Of a stretch of DNA of 52,742 nucleotides, positions 1-5,976 are shown in pieces. Made by a program: the position numbers and the translations under genes. This DNA is from a virus. The stretch covers positions 1-52,742 of IMG/VR virus record IMGVR_UViG_3300025141_000137; one strand, given 5' to 3'. Under the pieces are notes generated by a model, which did not search any database, had not been told where the DNA came from, and worked only from the letters and a program-made list of their open reading frames with translations. Each line of letters opens with the position of its first letter. The first letter of the stretch is position 1.

Positions 1-408
1 TCTGCAGACATCCTTGCTGTGGACATCCAGAACTTCCCTCAGCCACATGCCCGGACGTCGATCCAGACTGACTTTTTGGAGTGGGGCCCGCCTCAACCGT
101 GCTTCGATCTCGTGATCGGGAACCCCCCTTACAAGGGGGCCGAGACATTCGTTGACCTTTCGATGCAGTGGCTGCGCCCCTCGGGCAGCTTGGCCTTCCT
201 CCTACGGATGGGCTTTCTCGCCTCAGTAAAGCGGTATGACTTGCTGGAGCGTTGGAAGCCCTCGCACATCTACACCCTTGCGGGGCGTCCCTCCTTCTAC
301 GGGGAGAACAACGACCGTTATGACTACGCCTTCATCGTGTGGCCTCGGACGCGCCCCGCTCTGACAGTTTGGGATCATGTAAAGACCCCAAAGAAGCGTA
401 GGACCTGA
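1..408 (+). CDS. Adenine-specific DNA methyltransferase, C-terminal part (5' end outside window)
   Basis: The frame is open from the first base, so the gene begins left of the window; the GTG at 19 is unlikely to be the true start. The visible 135 residues contain the catalytic NPPY motif of amino-methyltransferases (N6-adenine type), followed by a typical hydrophobic strand and a late YDYAFIVWPR strand. The enzyme would transfer a methyl group from S-adenosylmethionine to adenine in phage DNA, possibly against host restriction. The protein ends abruptly with a basic KTPKKRRT tail. A different frame stays open directly after the stop (402-578), so a frameshift near the end is possible. The family call is fairly secure; the target site is unknown. 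Confidence 0.75.
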   Translation, partial: SADILAVDIQNFPQPHARTSIQTDFLEWGPPQPCFDLVIGNPPYKGAETFVDLSMQWLRPSGSLAFLLRMGFLASVKRYDLLERWKPSHIYTLAGRPSFYGENNDRYDYAFIVWPRTRPALTVWDHVKTPKKRRT

Positions 409-562
409 TTGAGAATGGGAGGCCCATATCTCCATGTCAGAAGTCTCGACCATTGGGGGGGCCTCTAGAGACATTGGCCCTGGTAGTTGAGCCGTCACGC
501 TCGCCGCTGTCGATAGGTCCCCTGCTTGAAGGGTGGCCACGCGAGCATCTTTTGGAGAAGTC

Positions 563-655
563 ATGGATCCCCAGGTAGTTGAAGCTCTACAAGAACTCCT
601 GGCCTGGGGAGTCAGCCTTCTCCTCCTTCTGCTCTACCTACTCGGAGAAGAATGA
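563..655 (+). CDS. Small single-pass membrane peptide (30 aa)
   Basis: ATG at 563 follows a strong ribosome site GGAGAAG at 554-560. The 30-residue product has a short acidic N-terminus and a hydrophobic stretch (LLAWGVSLLLLLLYLL, about residues 12-27) that can span a membrane once, then ends GEE. Its TGA overlaps the ATG of the next gene (ATGA), so the two are translationally coupled. The start signal and coupling argue that it is real despite its size. Function unknown; a small membrane effector or holin-like peptide are options. Confidence 0.55.
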   Translation: MDPQVVEALQELLAWGVSLLLLLLYLLGEE

Positions 656-1020
656 TGTGGATCGACACCATGCCCGCCATCCCGCTCGCCCGTGGGGTGC
701 CCGTTTTGTGGGACGGCGTCAGGGCCGTTTGCACGCATGGCTTCGGCAACGGCAGCGCCGAGATCGAGGTCCGACATCCCAACGGCACTCGCACGCAGCA
801 CGTGGTGGTGCCTCGGCAGGTGAGCGTCGATCTCGCTGACCCCCAGGGCTTCGGCTACGCGCTACGCTGGCTGCGCTACCGCAAGGGCACGGAGTACTTC
901 AGTAACATTGGCGGGCCTTGGTTGGTTGAGTCATGGCTTTCTGGTAAGACCACCGACACCGACCGCCTCGCGCTGGCACAGGCCATCGCTGAAGTGGTGG
1001 GAACCAATGGAGAAGAGTGA
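652..1020 (+). CDS. Hypothetical protein (122 aa)
   Basis: I do not recognise the family. ATG at 652 is preceded by GGAGAAG and overlaps the stop of the 30-aa peptide gene. The product is soluble looking, with a beta-rich middle and a helical end (about residues 100-118). The following gene overlaps its stop codon (TGATG). Both products begin with MMWI or MWI, which may only reflect similar start regions. It belongs to a short plus-strand cluster with the methyltransferase, facing the end of the late block. Confidence 0.6.
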   Translation: MMWIDTMPAIPLARGVPVLWDGVRAVCTHGFGNGSAEIEVRHPNGTRTQHVVVPRQVSVDLADPQGFGYALRWLRYRKGTEYFSNIGGPWLVESWLSGKTTDTDRLALAQAIAEVVGTNGEE

Positions 1021-1226
1021 TGTGGATCGTGTGCTGGAGGCTCGGAGACACAGTGGGCAAGGGTCACCCCGGGGACAGGGCAACTGCCGTCAGTTGGGCC
1101 AAGGATGGCAACAAGCGGTGGGGCGCAGGAACCCACTGGGTAGTTCAGATCATCGAGGGGGGCGCGAAGCCCCTAAAACAGCAGCAACCCAAAAATGATG
1201 AGGATGGCTGCAGCGAGAGTCACTGA
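1020..1226 (+). CDS. Hypothetical protein (68 aa)
   Basis: The likely start is ATG at 1020, overlapping the upstream TGA; a GTG at 1017 is in frame just before. The first 50 residues are tryptophan-rich (MWIVCWRLGDTVGKG near the start, THWVVQIIEGG later). The last 18 residues are hydrophilic and run over the end of the minus-strand gene at 1173-1286, giving a 54-base convergent overlap. Family and function are unknown. Confidence 0.5.
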   Translation: MWIVCWRLGDTVGKGHPGDRATAVSWAKDGNKRWGAGTHWVVQIIEGGAKPLKQQQPKNDEDGCSESH

Positions 1227-1286
1227 GGAGATGAACTCCAGGCTCTTCTCGTCATCCAGCCACTTCTTCAGCTTCTGCAGCAGCAT
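1173..1286 (-). CDS. Small membrane protein (37 aa), last gene of the late block
   Basis: Reading leftward from ATG at 1286, a GGGAG ribosome site sits about 6 bases upstream. The product has a charged amphipathic N-terminal half (LQKLKKWLDDEKSLEF) and one C-terminal transmembrane helix (VTLAAAILIIFGLLLF). It is separated from the holin-like gene by a stem-loop terminator-like element. Position behind the lysis genes suggests a lysis accessory or holin partner, which is inference. It overlaps the end of the plus-strand gene at 1020-1226. Confidence 0.5.
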   Translation of the reverse strand: MLLQKLKKWLDDEKSLEFISSVTLAAAILIIFGLLLF

Positions 1287-1302
1287 TGGCGACTCCCTAT
1301 AA

Positions 1303-1342
1303 AATAATAAAGGGTGACCCCTCGATATGAGAGATCACCCTT
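1303..1342 (-). terminator. Possible intrinsic terminator at the end of the lysis cassette
   Basis: Bases 1310-1317 (aagggtga) pair perfectly with 1335-1342 (tcaccctt). On the minus strand the stem is followed by TTATTATTTTA, a T-rich tract. This fits termination after the holin-like gene. The 37-aa membrane gene starts only about 15 bases further on, so the element may only partly terminate or may act as an attenuator. Confidence 0.5.
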
Positions 1343-1419
1343 AGACAGTAGAGCTTAACCTTGTTGCTACTTCAACGCATTACCCAAGTGCTATGCCCTA
1401 CTGATATTATGTTACTTAC

Positions 1420-1701
1420 TTATTCATCATCGGGCAAGAAGGGAATGTTATCCTCTGTCACTTCTTCCTTTATTTCTGTGGCAGCATTAGCGACTCCCTT
1501 GGCAGCTTCTCCGAGCTTGGCGCCAGCAGCCACGGTGGCAGCGGCATCCACAACGCCCTGGCCCACAACGTAGGCAGCCACGAGACCAAACAGGGCCTCG
1601 GCGTTCTCTGCGGGCAGTTCCACGCCCAGGAACGTGCTGATGGCGACGAGGGCCATCCCGATAACGGTCAGAATGAGCTTACGAGAGGCGAGCTTTTCCA
1701 T
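1420..1701 (-). CDS. Holin-like membrane protein (93 aa)
   Basis: Start ATG at 1701 directly abuts the TAG of the upstream gene; GGGG lies just before. The layout is a positively charged N-terminus (MEKLASRK), a first transmembrane helix (about 8-27), a short loop, a second hydrophobic segment (about 36-62, ALFGLVAAYVVGQGVV), then a hydrophilic acidic tail. Size and topology match many phage holins and small lysis membrane proteins that form inner-membrane lesions to release the endolysin. It lies three genes from the amidase on the same strand. The holin role is inferred from topology and position. Confidence 0.5.
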   Translation of the reverse strand: MEKLASRKLILTVIGMALVAISTFLGVELPAENAEALFGLVAAYVVGQGVVDAAATVAAGAKLGEAAKGVANAATEIKEEVTEDNIPFLPDDE

Positions 1702-2094
1702 CTAATCCCCCTGCCTTGCGGCTTTCCGGTCCTCCCTCTTATCCTGTCGAGTGAACCACCACACCTGAACTGCTGCCCTGCGCTTCTCCCGCCGGGCTTT
1801 GCGTTTTGCCCGCCGGTCTGGATCCATAGCAAGCCGGAGCACAAGTTCAGCCATCCAAGCAGCGATGTCGCCATCGTGCTCTTCCAGGAAAGGCCCAAGA
1901 GGGCCGAGTTCCAGGCTCTCGAAGTCGATCAGGACATCCACGACATTGCCAATGATCTCTGCAGCGGTACCCGTCTCGCCCGTGGCATCCAGGGCAGCGT
2001 CGGCCACAGCAAGTAGCCCGGACTCCTCAGCGATCTCTGCTCCAGCAGCAATGACATCCGTGGGCAGCTTGGAGAGGTCGAGGGTTTCCATCAT
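1702..2094 (-). CDS. Hypothetical protein with basic C-terminal tail (130 aa)
   Basis: The best start is ATG at 2094, which overlaps the amidase stop (TGATG) behind a CGGAG site; a longer start at 2124 lies inside the amidase gene. The first 95 residues are acidic and helical. The last 35 residues are strongly basic (KRKARREKRRAA, then a tryptophan pair, then KREDRKAARQ). It lies between endolysin and holin-like genes. The bipolar charge could suit nucleic acid or envelope contact, but no family is recognised. Confidence 0.55.
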   Translation of the reverse strand: MMETLDLSKLPTDVIAAGAEIAEESGLLAVADAALDATGETGTAAEIIGNVVDVLIDFESLELGPLGPFLEEHDGDIAAWMAELVLRLAMDPDRRAKRKARREKRRAAVQVWWFTRQDKREDRKAARQGD

Positions 2095-2708
2095 CAACTC
2101 CGATTCTTGATCCAGGCGAGGCAACCCTCGCCAAGGACTTCCCCAATCCGGGTCAGCCCGCCAGGGGTCAGTAGTGGCCGGTGCTCATCCGTATCCATGA
2201 AGCATGGCTCAAAGCACACGCCGGACAGATTTCCAGGGCCGGCATAAATCCCAGCGTAGGTGGAGAAGGCCCGGGTTCCTTGCCCAGCAGGGACAGCTTT
2301 CCCCTTGGACAGTTCCTCGAACTCCTCATCAAGCGTTCCAGCCAGGGTAACTGCCAATCCCCGCCCGCCACGGCTCCGGGGATCGTGCAGCACAGCCGCA
2401 TAGCGTCCCCCGCCTGCATTCAGGTGACAGCCGATATATGCGACCGGGGCACCATCTGCGGCACCAGCGATTGCTCCCGCGTAGGCATGGCGAGCCTTGT
2501 AGCTCCCCCACTTCAGGACCACGACTTCCACGCCCTGCGCTTCCAGGTAATCCCGAGCACTGGCAATGTAGAGGGGAGTCAGGTTCGCCTCGAACTCGTG
2601 AGCCTCAACAAAGCCATCTCCATCCAGGTCAGCGCGGGCACCCAGGTCACCGCGCCCCCCGGGCTTCCCGTGGTGCTGGCGATCCAAGATAACGATTGGC
2701 TGTCCCAT
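2094..2708 (-). CDS. Endolysin: N-acetylmuramoyl-L-alanine amidase (Amidase_3 type)
   Basis: The 204-residue protein has the hallmarks of zinc amidases that cut the bond between N-acetylmuramic acid and L-alanine in peptidoglycan. It opens VILDRQHHGKPGG (zinc His), continues with a Glu at the head of a helix leading to a GVEVVVLK strand (second ligand), then GCHLNAGGG (third ligand His), and has a late Glu near CFEPCFMD that fits the catalytic acid. An unusual feature is an EF-hand-like calcium loop (DLDGDGFVEAHE, about residues 28-39) just before the zinc Glu. There is no signal peptide, so export would need the holin-like protein. Confidence 0.8.
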   Translation of the reverse strand: MGQPIVILDRQHHGKPGGRGDLGARADLDGDGFVEAHEFEANLTPLYIASARDYLEAQGVEVVVLKWGSYKARHAYAGAIAGAADGAPVAYIGCHLNAGGGRYAAVLHDPRSRGGRGLAVTLAGTLDEEFEELSKGKAVPAGQGTRAFSTYAGIYAGPGNLSGVCFEPCFMDTDEHRPLLTPGGLTRIGEVLGEGCLAWIKNRS

Positions 2709-2715
2709 TTTTAGC

Positions 2716-2985
2716 TCACTTCACGGGCACTAAGAGTGGGCTGATCTCGCTGGTATCGGTTGGAGCCGCTTCGACATCGGCTGTTGCGGGCTCACAGATG
2801 TCTTCGGCGTACACCTCGTTCGCCTCGTAGGCTTCAATGAGCGCCATCAGTCCATCGACGTTGATTGCCTGGAGCACTTCTTGCTTGGCTTCCATCGTCT
2901 GAATGAGTGCCTGGGCTTCCTGCTCTGCGACGGGGGGCGCTGGATCTGCAGCGTGCAAGACGGATACGAACAGGATGGAAAGCAT
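2716..2985 (-). CDS. Secreted or membrane-anchored small protein (89 aa)
   Basis: ATG at 2985 is preferred over the GTG just before; both overlap or abut the upstream TGA behind GGAG. The N-terminus (MLSILFVSVLHAADPAPP) looks like a short signal peptide with an AHA/AAD-type cleavage region. The rest is acidic and helical with a coiled-coil-like stretch (about 20-60) and a low-complexity end. Its place before the endolysin suggests a spanin-like or periplasmic lysis factor. That is inference; no lipobox is present. Confidence 0.5.
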   Translation of the reverse strand: MLSILFVSVLHAADPAPPVAEQEAQALIQTMEAKQEVLQAINVDGLMALIEAYEANEVYAEDICEPATADVEAAPTDTSEISPLLVPVK

Positions 2986-2988
2986 CAC

Positions 2989-3318
2989 TCACTCCGTGGC
3001 TGTGCAAGACGACGGAGGATCGCCGCCTGACCGGGTAACCAGATCGCAGAGCATGGCATGGTCATCTTCGACCAGAGCTTGGAGCGCTTGGCCCTGCTGC
3101 TGCGTGAAAAAGGGGTAGGTCTTGTCATCGAGACCGAACTGGCGCAAGACTTCCATGCTTGCTGTAATAGCCACGAGGATGAGCGTGAGCCGTCCGATGG
3201 TCCCAGATACATCCCCAGCAACCAACTGGCGTAGCCCTCGCAATACGAGGTCTGCGCCTGTTTCTTTTTTGGGCTCTTCCCCGGAGACTTCCTGCTCGTT
3301 CGATTCGTCGGACATCAT
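2989..3318 (-). CDS. Predicted single-pass membrane protein in the lysis region (109 aa)
   Basis: The start is one of two adjacent ATG codons (3318 or 3315) behind AGGGG. The product has an acidic N-terminus (about 25 residues), an amphipathic helix, a hydrophobic segment around residues 42-62 (LTLILVAITASMEVL), then a soluble C-terminus with a glutamine-rich region. One transmembrane helix plus position next to the exported protein and amidase suggests a lysis or envelope role, for example a pinholin or regulator. I cannot name a family. Confidence 0.5.
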   Translation of the reverse strand: MMSDESNEQEVSGEEPKKETGADLVLRGLRQLVAGDVSGTIGRLTLILVAITASMEVLRQFGLDDKTYPFFTQQQGQALQALVEDDHAMLCDLVTRSGGDPPSSCTATE

Positions 3319-3333
3319 GTCCCCTCGTCAGCA

Positions 3334-3591
3334 TCAGTCTGAACAAGCCAGCAGCAGCGCAGCCTGTGCGGGAGTCAATCCCTCCGCTTCTAACACCTCC
3401 CCGAGGTTCCCCCCGAAGCGAGATTCCAGAGACCAACGCTCGATCAGCGCAGTAAGGCGCTCCTCTCCCTCCCATCCGACACCCTGCTCCTCTAGCAAGC
3501 GGGCCTCTTCGACGAGAGCCTGCATTGAGACGGTATCCGCCGCATCCTTGAGAGCAGCAGAAGCGCCACCATATCGGTCAAAGTCACTCAC
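3334..3591 (-). CDS. Hypothetical protein (85 aa)
   Basis: The preferred start is GTG at 3591, overlapping the TGA of the upstream structural gene (GTGA); the frame is open further but would intrude 60 bases into that gene. The product is helical and acidic (SDFDRYGG at the start, then repeated EEARLLEEQ-type segments) and ends with a predicted helix (TPAQAALLLA). It may be a chaperone or assembly factor for the preceding surface protein, by position only. Confidence 0.45.
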   Translation of the reverse strand: MSDFDRYGGASAALKDAADTVSMQALVEEARLLEEQGVGWEGEERLTALIERWSLESRFGGNLGEVLEAEGLTPAQAALLLACSD

Positions 3592-4649
3592 GAGGATGGT
3601 CCGTCGTATTGAGGCATGAACTTGTAGTAGACTTTCAGCGCCTGAGTCCAACCCGAGGCCATGCCTCCAGCGACGGAACCAATGCCGCAGAAGATCTGGG
3701 GTGAGGTCCCGAAGTCCTCATTCATGGAAGTTTGCACGGCACTGTCTGTGGTGACCCCGGCAGCCGATTGTGCATTAACGATCTGGATCGCCCAGACCGA
3801 GGATCCTTCAGGCTCCCACCGCAGCACTACGCCCTCGAATCGTTGCGGATCGTCTGAAGCGACGTTGCCGCTGACATTCCTTGACGAGCCTGCCTTACAG
3901 GAGACCGCTTTGATGACCCCGGTGCTCGTCCGGTCCACCCCACATGCGATCCCCTCGTTAGACCCGAAGGTATCGTTTTCAGTCAGGCCCGCGTAGACCC
4001 CGTTCTGGCTGGAATCCGCAGCGGCAATCTCATCAGCGTCGGTGACAAGGATGATGGAGTAGGCAGAGAACATCATGTCATCAAATGAAGCTGCCGAGCA
4101 GATGGGGCTGGTGAATCCCATGCAGAACCCGTCCGTTCCCGCTTGGTACATATTGCACTTCTGAGCGCCATCAATCGCCAACGTAGGGTTCGTGGGGGTA
4201 GAGAAGTCCTCGTTGGGTTCGTCCCGGGCGTCTACAGAGCCAACAGTTGTGGTGGCATAGGTCCTCGTAGTCCAATCGTGAAGGATGTGGCCGCTGTCGG
4301 TCCCGATCTGGATGACGTGCTTGACCGTGACGGTGCCATCAGTACAGGCAGCAACCCAGTTTCCGGCAAGCCACTTGTCGTCGTCCAGCCCGTTGTAGGG
4401 GGTCCAGGTGACTGAGGCAGTATCCTCAGCAGATAACCGGGAAGTCTGGCTAACTCCTGTCGGATCTGTGAGGGTCCAGGAATAAGACCCACCACCCCCC
4501 TCTACCGTGCTCGTGACTTGGGCCAGGGTGTCCTGCTGAACGACCAGCCCCCCGGCGATGGCGAGATTAGAACCACTCCCCCCGCCAGACCCATAAAGTC
4601 TCGTACCGTAGGGAGTCCCAACTGAGGAGAGAAAAGGGCCAGAAGCCAT
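3588..4649 (-). CDS. Virion surface protein, possible fibre or receptor-binding protein (353 aa)
   Basis: The product is glycine-, serine- and threonine-rich and beta-strand-rich throughout. A glycine-rich N-terminus (GSGGGSGSN) leads into an Ig/PKD-like section (about 40-110: STVEGGGGSYSWTLTDPTG, then SVTWTPYNG). The larger remainder resembles a carbohydrate-binding or jelly-roll-like domain (RFEGVVLRWEPEGSSVWAIQIV). Composition and position between other virion proteins and the lysis cassette fit an adhesin or decoration. No tail-fibre family is recognised, so the receptor-binding role is a guess. Confidence 0.5.
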   Translation of the reverse strand: MASGPFLSSVGTPYGTRLYGSGGGSGSNLAIAGGLVVQQDTLAQVTSTVEGGGGSYSWTLTDPTGVSQTSRLSAEDTASVTWTPYNGLDDDKWLAGNWVAACTDGTVTVKHVIQIGTDSGHILHDWTTRTYATTTVGSVDARDEPNEDFSTPTNPTLAIDGAQKCNMYQAGTDGFCMGFTSPICSAASFDDMMFSAYSIILVTDADEIAAADSSQNGVYAGLTENDTFGSNEGIACGVDRTSTGVIKAVSCKAGSSRNVSGNVASDDPQRFEGVVLRWEPEGSSVWAIQIVNAQSAAGVTTDSAVQTSMNEDFGTSPQIFCGIGSVAGGMASGWTQALKVYYKFMPQYDGPSS

Positions 4650-4652
4650 TAG

Positions 4653-5096
4653 TTACCCTCCGCGAGTTCTGGTCCAGTAGAGCCGAACTTCAGTCAGGTC
4701 GAGAGTTCCGGAATCAACCTTCGTCATCGCATACAGCTTCCCAGGCACAGAGCGATCTGTGATCTGGTAAGCCACATCGAGACCGACCGCAGTGGCTTTC
4801 AACGTGGCGTCTGTCAGCCCCGAGACGAGAGACAGAGCGGCAGACTGCCCACTGAAGGGGTAGTCCCCCAAGACATCGTGCATCAGGTAGAACGTCAGCG
4901 TTGTGGGCGAGCCCGAAGCGACATCTCCTTGAAACTCGATGTGGGACAGGTAGGCAGAACCGGGCAGCGCGGCTGCATTAGCGTCGAGCGTACCTGTCCC
5001 GTCCATCGTGACGATCTTGGCGAGCGCAAAGGACGTGCCCACCGCTGAGACGGCGGCATTCGTACAGATAAAGCCGCGAGAAGAGGCAACAGCCAT
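4653..5096 (-). CDS. Putative virion structural protein (147 aa)
   Basis: The gene lies 3 bases upstream of the 353-aa surface protein gene and 9 bases after the 260-aa protein. The product is alanine- and threonine-rich and almost entirely beta (repeated strands such as PTTLTFYLMHD and AYQITDRSVPG), as usual for small phage decoration or fibre subunits. No signal peptide or enzyme motif is seen. It is called structural from composition and context. Confidence 0.5.
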   Translation of the reverse strand: MAVASSRGFICTNAAVSAVGTSFALAKIVTMDGTGTLDANAAALPGSAYLSHIEFQGDVASGSPTTLTFYLMHDVLGDYPFSGQSAALSLVSGLTDATLKATAVGLDVAYQITDRSVPGKLYAMTKVDSGTLDLTEVRLYWTRTRGG

Positions 5097-5105
5097 GCGT
5101 CACTC

Positions 5106-5888
5106 CTACCCGTTGGTTCCGCCGTCATTGATGATCTGACGCCACACCAGCACACCAGCAACCTGCACCCCGATGTAGACTGAGGTATCCCCCGCATCGG
5201 CGGCGGTCCAAGTTGTGTGGGCACTCATGTTGAAGCCGTTGGTGACTGTCAGTGTGAGGGTTCCACCATCAACATCCAAAGAAACCGCAATCTGCTGACC
5301 AGCGAAGGTTGGGATGGGGAGTGTCCGTCCGTGCCCACCAGTCGTAGTGATCGCACAGGTTCCGGAGTGGGTGACCGGAATCACGCCGCCGTCGCCTCCA
5401 GGGTCCGCGATGGCAAGGCCGTAGCCCCCAGAGGAAGCGTCCGTCAGCCCAGGGGCCAAGAGGATGGCACCTGTCGTGGCGTGGTCTTCCAGGACCGTTC
5501 CGATTCGGATCTTGGTTGCATTAGTGCCAGCAGCGGCGGTGACTGGTGCAGTGAGTGACCAACCACCCGCCGTGCCCGAGAGGTAAACGGGAGCGCCCGC
5601 AGCGGAGGATGCGCTGGTATTGACGCCCGTGACGGTCTTCCAGGGAAGGGCAAAACCGTAGTCCCCGTTAGCAATGTCGTGGTTGGCCACGAACAGGTTG
5701 CCGATGGCCCGCAAGGGAATGTCAGCGTCTGCCAGAGAGACCTGGATGTGAGAACCAGAGCGGCCACTCACGTAGACGATGTCGTTCGCGGAGATTGCCA
5801 CTCCGCTGCTGTTTTGGACCTGGATTGCAGAGCCCCAAGGGACATCCAGGGAGGGACCGACGTGCTTCTGCTTGATTGGGCGTGCCAT
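5106..5888 (-). CDS. Putative decoration/surface virion protein (260 aa)
   Basis: The first 150 residues follow a pattern like that of the 173-aa decoration-like protein next to the capsid gene: an AxDIVYVSG strand, a VSLADAD stretch, a GDYGFALPWK segment, and IRIGTVLED then GAILLAPG. The rest is a glycine-rich beta domain (GHGRTLPIPTFAGQQIAV). This suggests two beta modules on the virion surface. The gene follows the giant ejection protein gene across an 88-base gap with a hairpin. The exact location in the particle is unknown. Confidence 0.5.
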   Translation of the reverse strand: MARPIKQKHVGPSLDVPWGSAIQVQNSSGVAISANDIVYVSGRSGSHIQVSLADADIPLRAIGNLFVANHDIANGDYGFALPWKTVTGVNTSASSAAGAPVYLSGTAGGWSLTAPVTAAAGTNATKIRIGTVLEDHATTGAILLAPGLTDASSGGYGLAIADPGGDGGVIPVTHSGTCAITTTGGHGRTLPIPTFAGQQIAVSLDVDGGTLTLTVTNGFNMSAHTTWTAADAGDTSVYIGVQVAGVLVWRQIINDGGTNG

Positions 5889-5940
5889 GATGACTCCTTC
5901 TTCAGGCAGTCCCCCCTCCGGCGCTACCGTCTGAGGGACC

Positions 5941-5960
5941 GCTCAGCTACCATGCTGAGC
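5941..5960. other. Stem-loop between ejection and surface protein genes
   Basis: A perfect 7-bp inverted repeat GCTCAGC/GCTGAGC has a 6-base loop. It lies in the 88-base gap after the 2035-aa gene. There is no T-run on either side, so it is not a classical terminator; an RNA processing or stability element is possible. Confidence 0.4.
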
Positions 5961-5976
5961 TCAGGACTACCCTACC

